From Acidobacteriaceae bacterium (GTDB lineage Bacteria > Acidobacteriota > Terriglobia > Terriglobales > Acidobacteriaceae), in contig PLKU01000485.1 of assembly GCA_003140705.1 (NCBI GenBank), positions 2,332-8,013 of the forward strand: DNA of 5,682 bases, written 5' to 3'. A program made the translations under genes and the position numbers. This document shows, one piece after another, positions 5,593 to 5,682 of this stretch (its first letter is position 1; every line of letters begins with the position of its first letter). Under the pieces are notes generated by a model. It was not told the origin of the DNA. It did no database searches and was given only the letters and a program-made list of their open reading frames with translations.

Positions 5593-5682
5593 CTACTTGG
5601 CTGCTTCCTTGATGTCCAGAACCGCGCGGCCCTTATACGCTCCGCACTTCGCGCAGGCGCGATGGGGCAGCTTCTTCTCGTG
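5593..5682 (-). CDS. rpmF: 50S ribosomal protein L32, C-terminal part, runs off right edge
   Basis: The last 29 residues and stop are present. The segment HEKKLPHRACAKCGAYKGR matches the second half of L32, with CAKC supplying the second cysteine pair of the zinc-binding type; the first pair would be upstream, outside the window. It ends VLDIKEAAK. L32 is a small protein of the large ribosomal subunit near the peptidyl-transferase region. Its place immediately upstream of plsX on the same strand is the common bacterial arrangement, and independently supports both calls. The promoter for the rpmF-plsX unit should lie beyond the right edge. Confidence 0.94.
   Translation of the reverse strand, partial: HEKKLPHRACAKCGAYKGRAVLDIKEAAK

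Overview
The window holds seven protein genes and looks like ordinary chromosome from a moderately GC-rich bacterium. The mix of genes and the style of the proteins (a MacB-like permease with the FRASK...LTALGMVIGTAS pattern, an rpmF-plsX pair, a Gfo/Idh/MocA oxidoreductase beside a sugar-phosphate isomerase/epimerase) suggest an Acidobacteriota soil bacterium of the Terriglobia type. That placement rests on recognition of protein style, not on a marker gene, so it is tentative. I see no mobile element, CRISPR array, tRNA or rRNA.

Left block, minus strand (1-1549): a Gfo/Idh/MocA-family NAD(P)-dependent oxidoreductase is followed 43 nt downstream by a TIM-barrel sugar-phosphate isomerase/epimerase that runs off the left edge. 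Together they look like a small sugar or polyol catabolic operon; the substrate cannot be read from the sequence. A candidate extended -10 promoter lies just upstream of the oxidoreductase.

Middle block, plus strand (1874-4177): after a 324-nt divergent intergenic region come a MacB-type ABC transporter permease, a 54-residue single-span membrane protein whose start overlaps the permease stop by 8 nt, and an isocitrate lyase/PEP-mutase superfamily enzyme. Gaps are short and no terminator is visible between them, so co-transcription is plausible. No ATPase or membrane-fusion partner for the permease is present in the window.

Right block, minus strand (4200-5682): the C-terminus of ribosomal protein L32 (rpmF), then plsX (phosphate acyltransferase, phospholipid synthesis), then a Trm112-type zinc-ribbon protein 2 nt after plsX. 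This is the widespread rpmF-plsX arrangement linking ribosome and membrane-lipid synthesis. The block converges on the middle block with only 22 nt between stop codons.

The most interesting non-coding signal is in the 128-nt rpmF-plsX gap. A perfect 12-nt inverted repeat has one arm just after the rpmF stop and the other ending 5 nt before the plsX ATG, with an 8-nt third copy between them that could compete for pairing. plsX has no recognisable Shine-Dalgarno, so this may be a translational control element or a pair of operator sites. I found no clearly undescribed multi-gene system.
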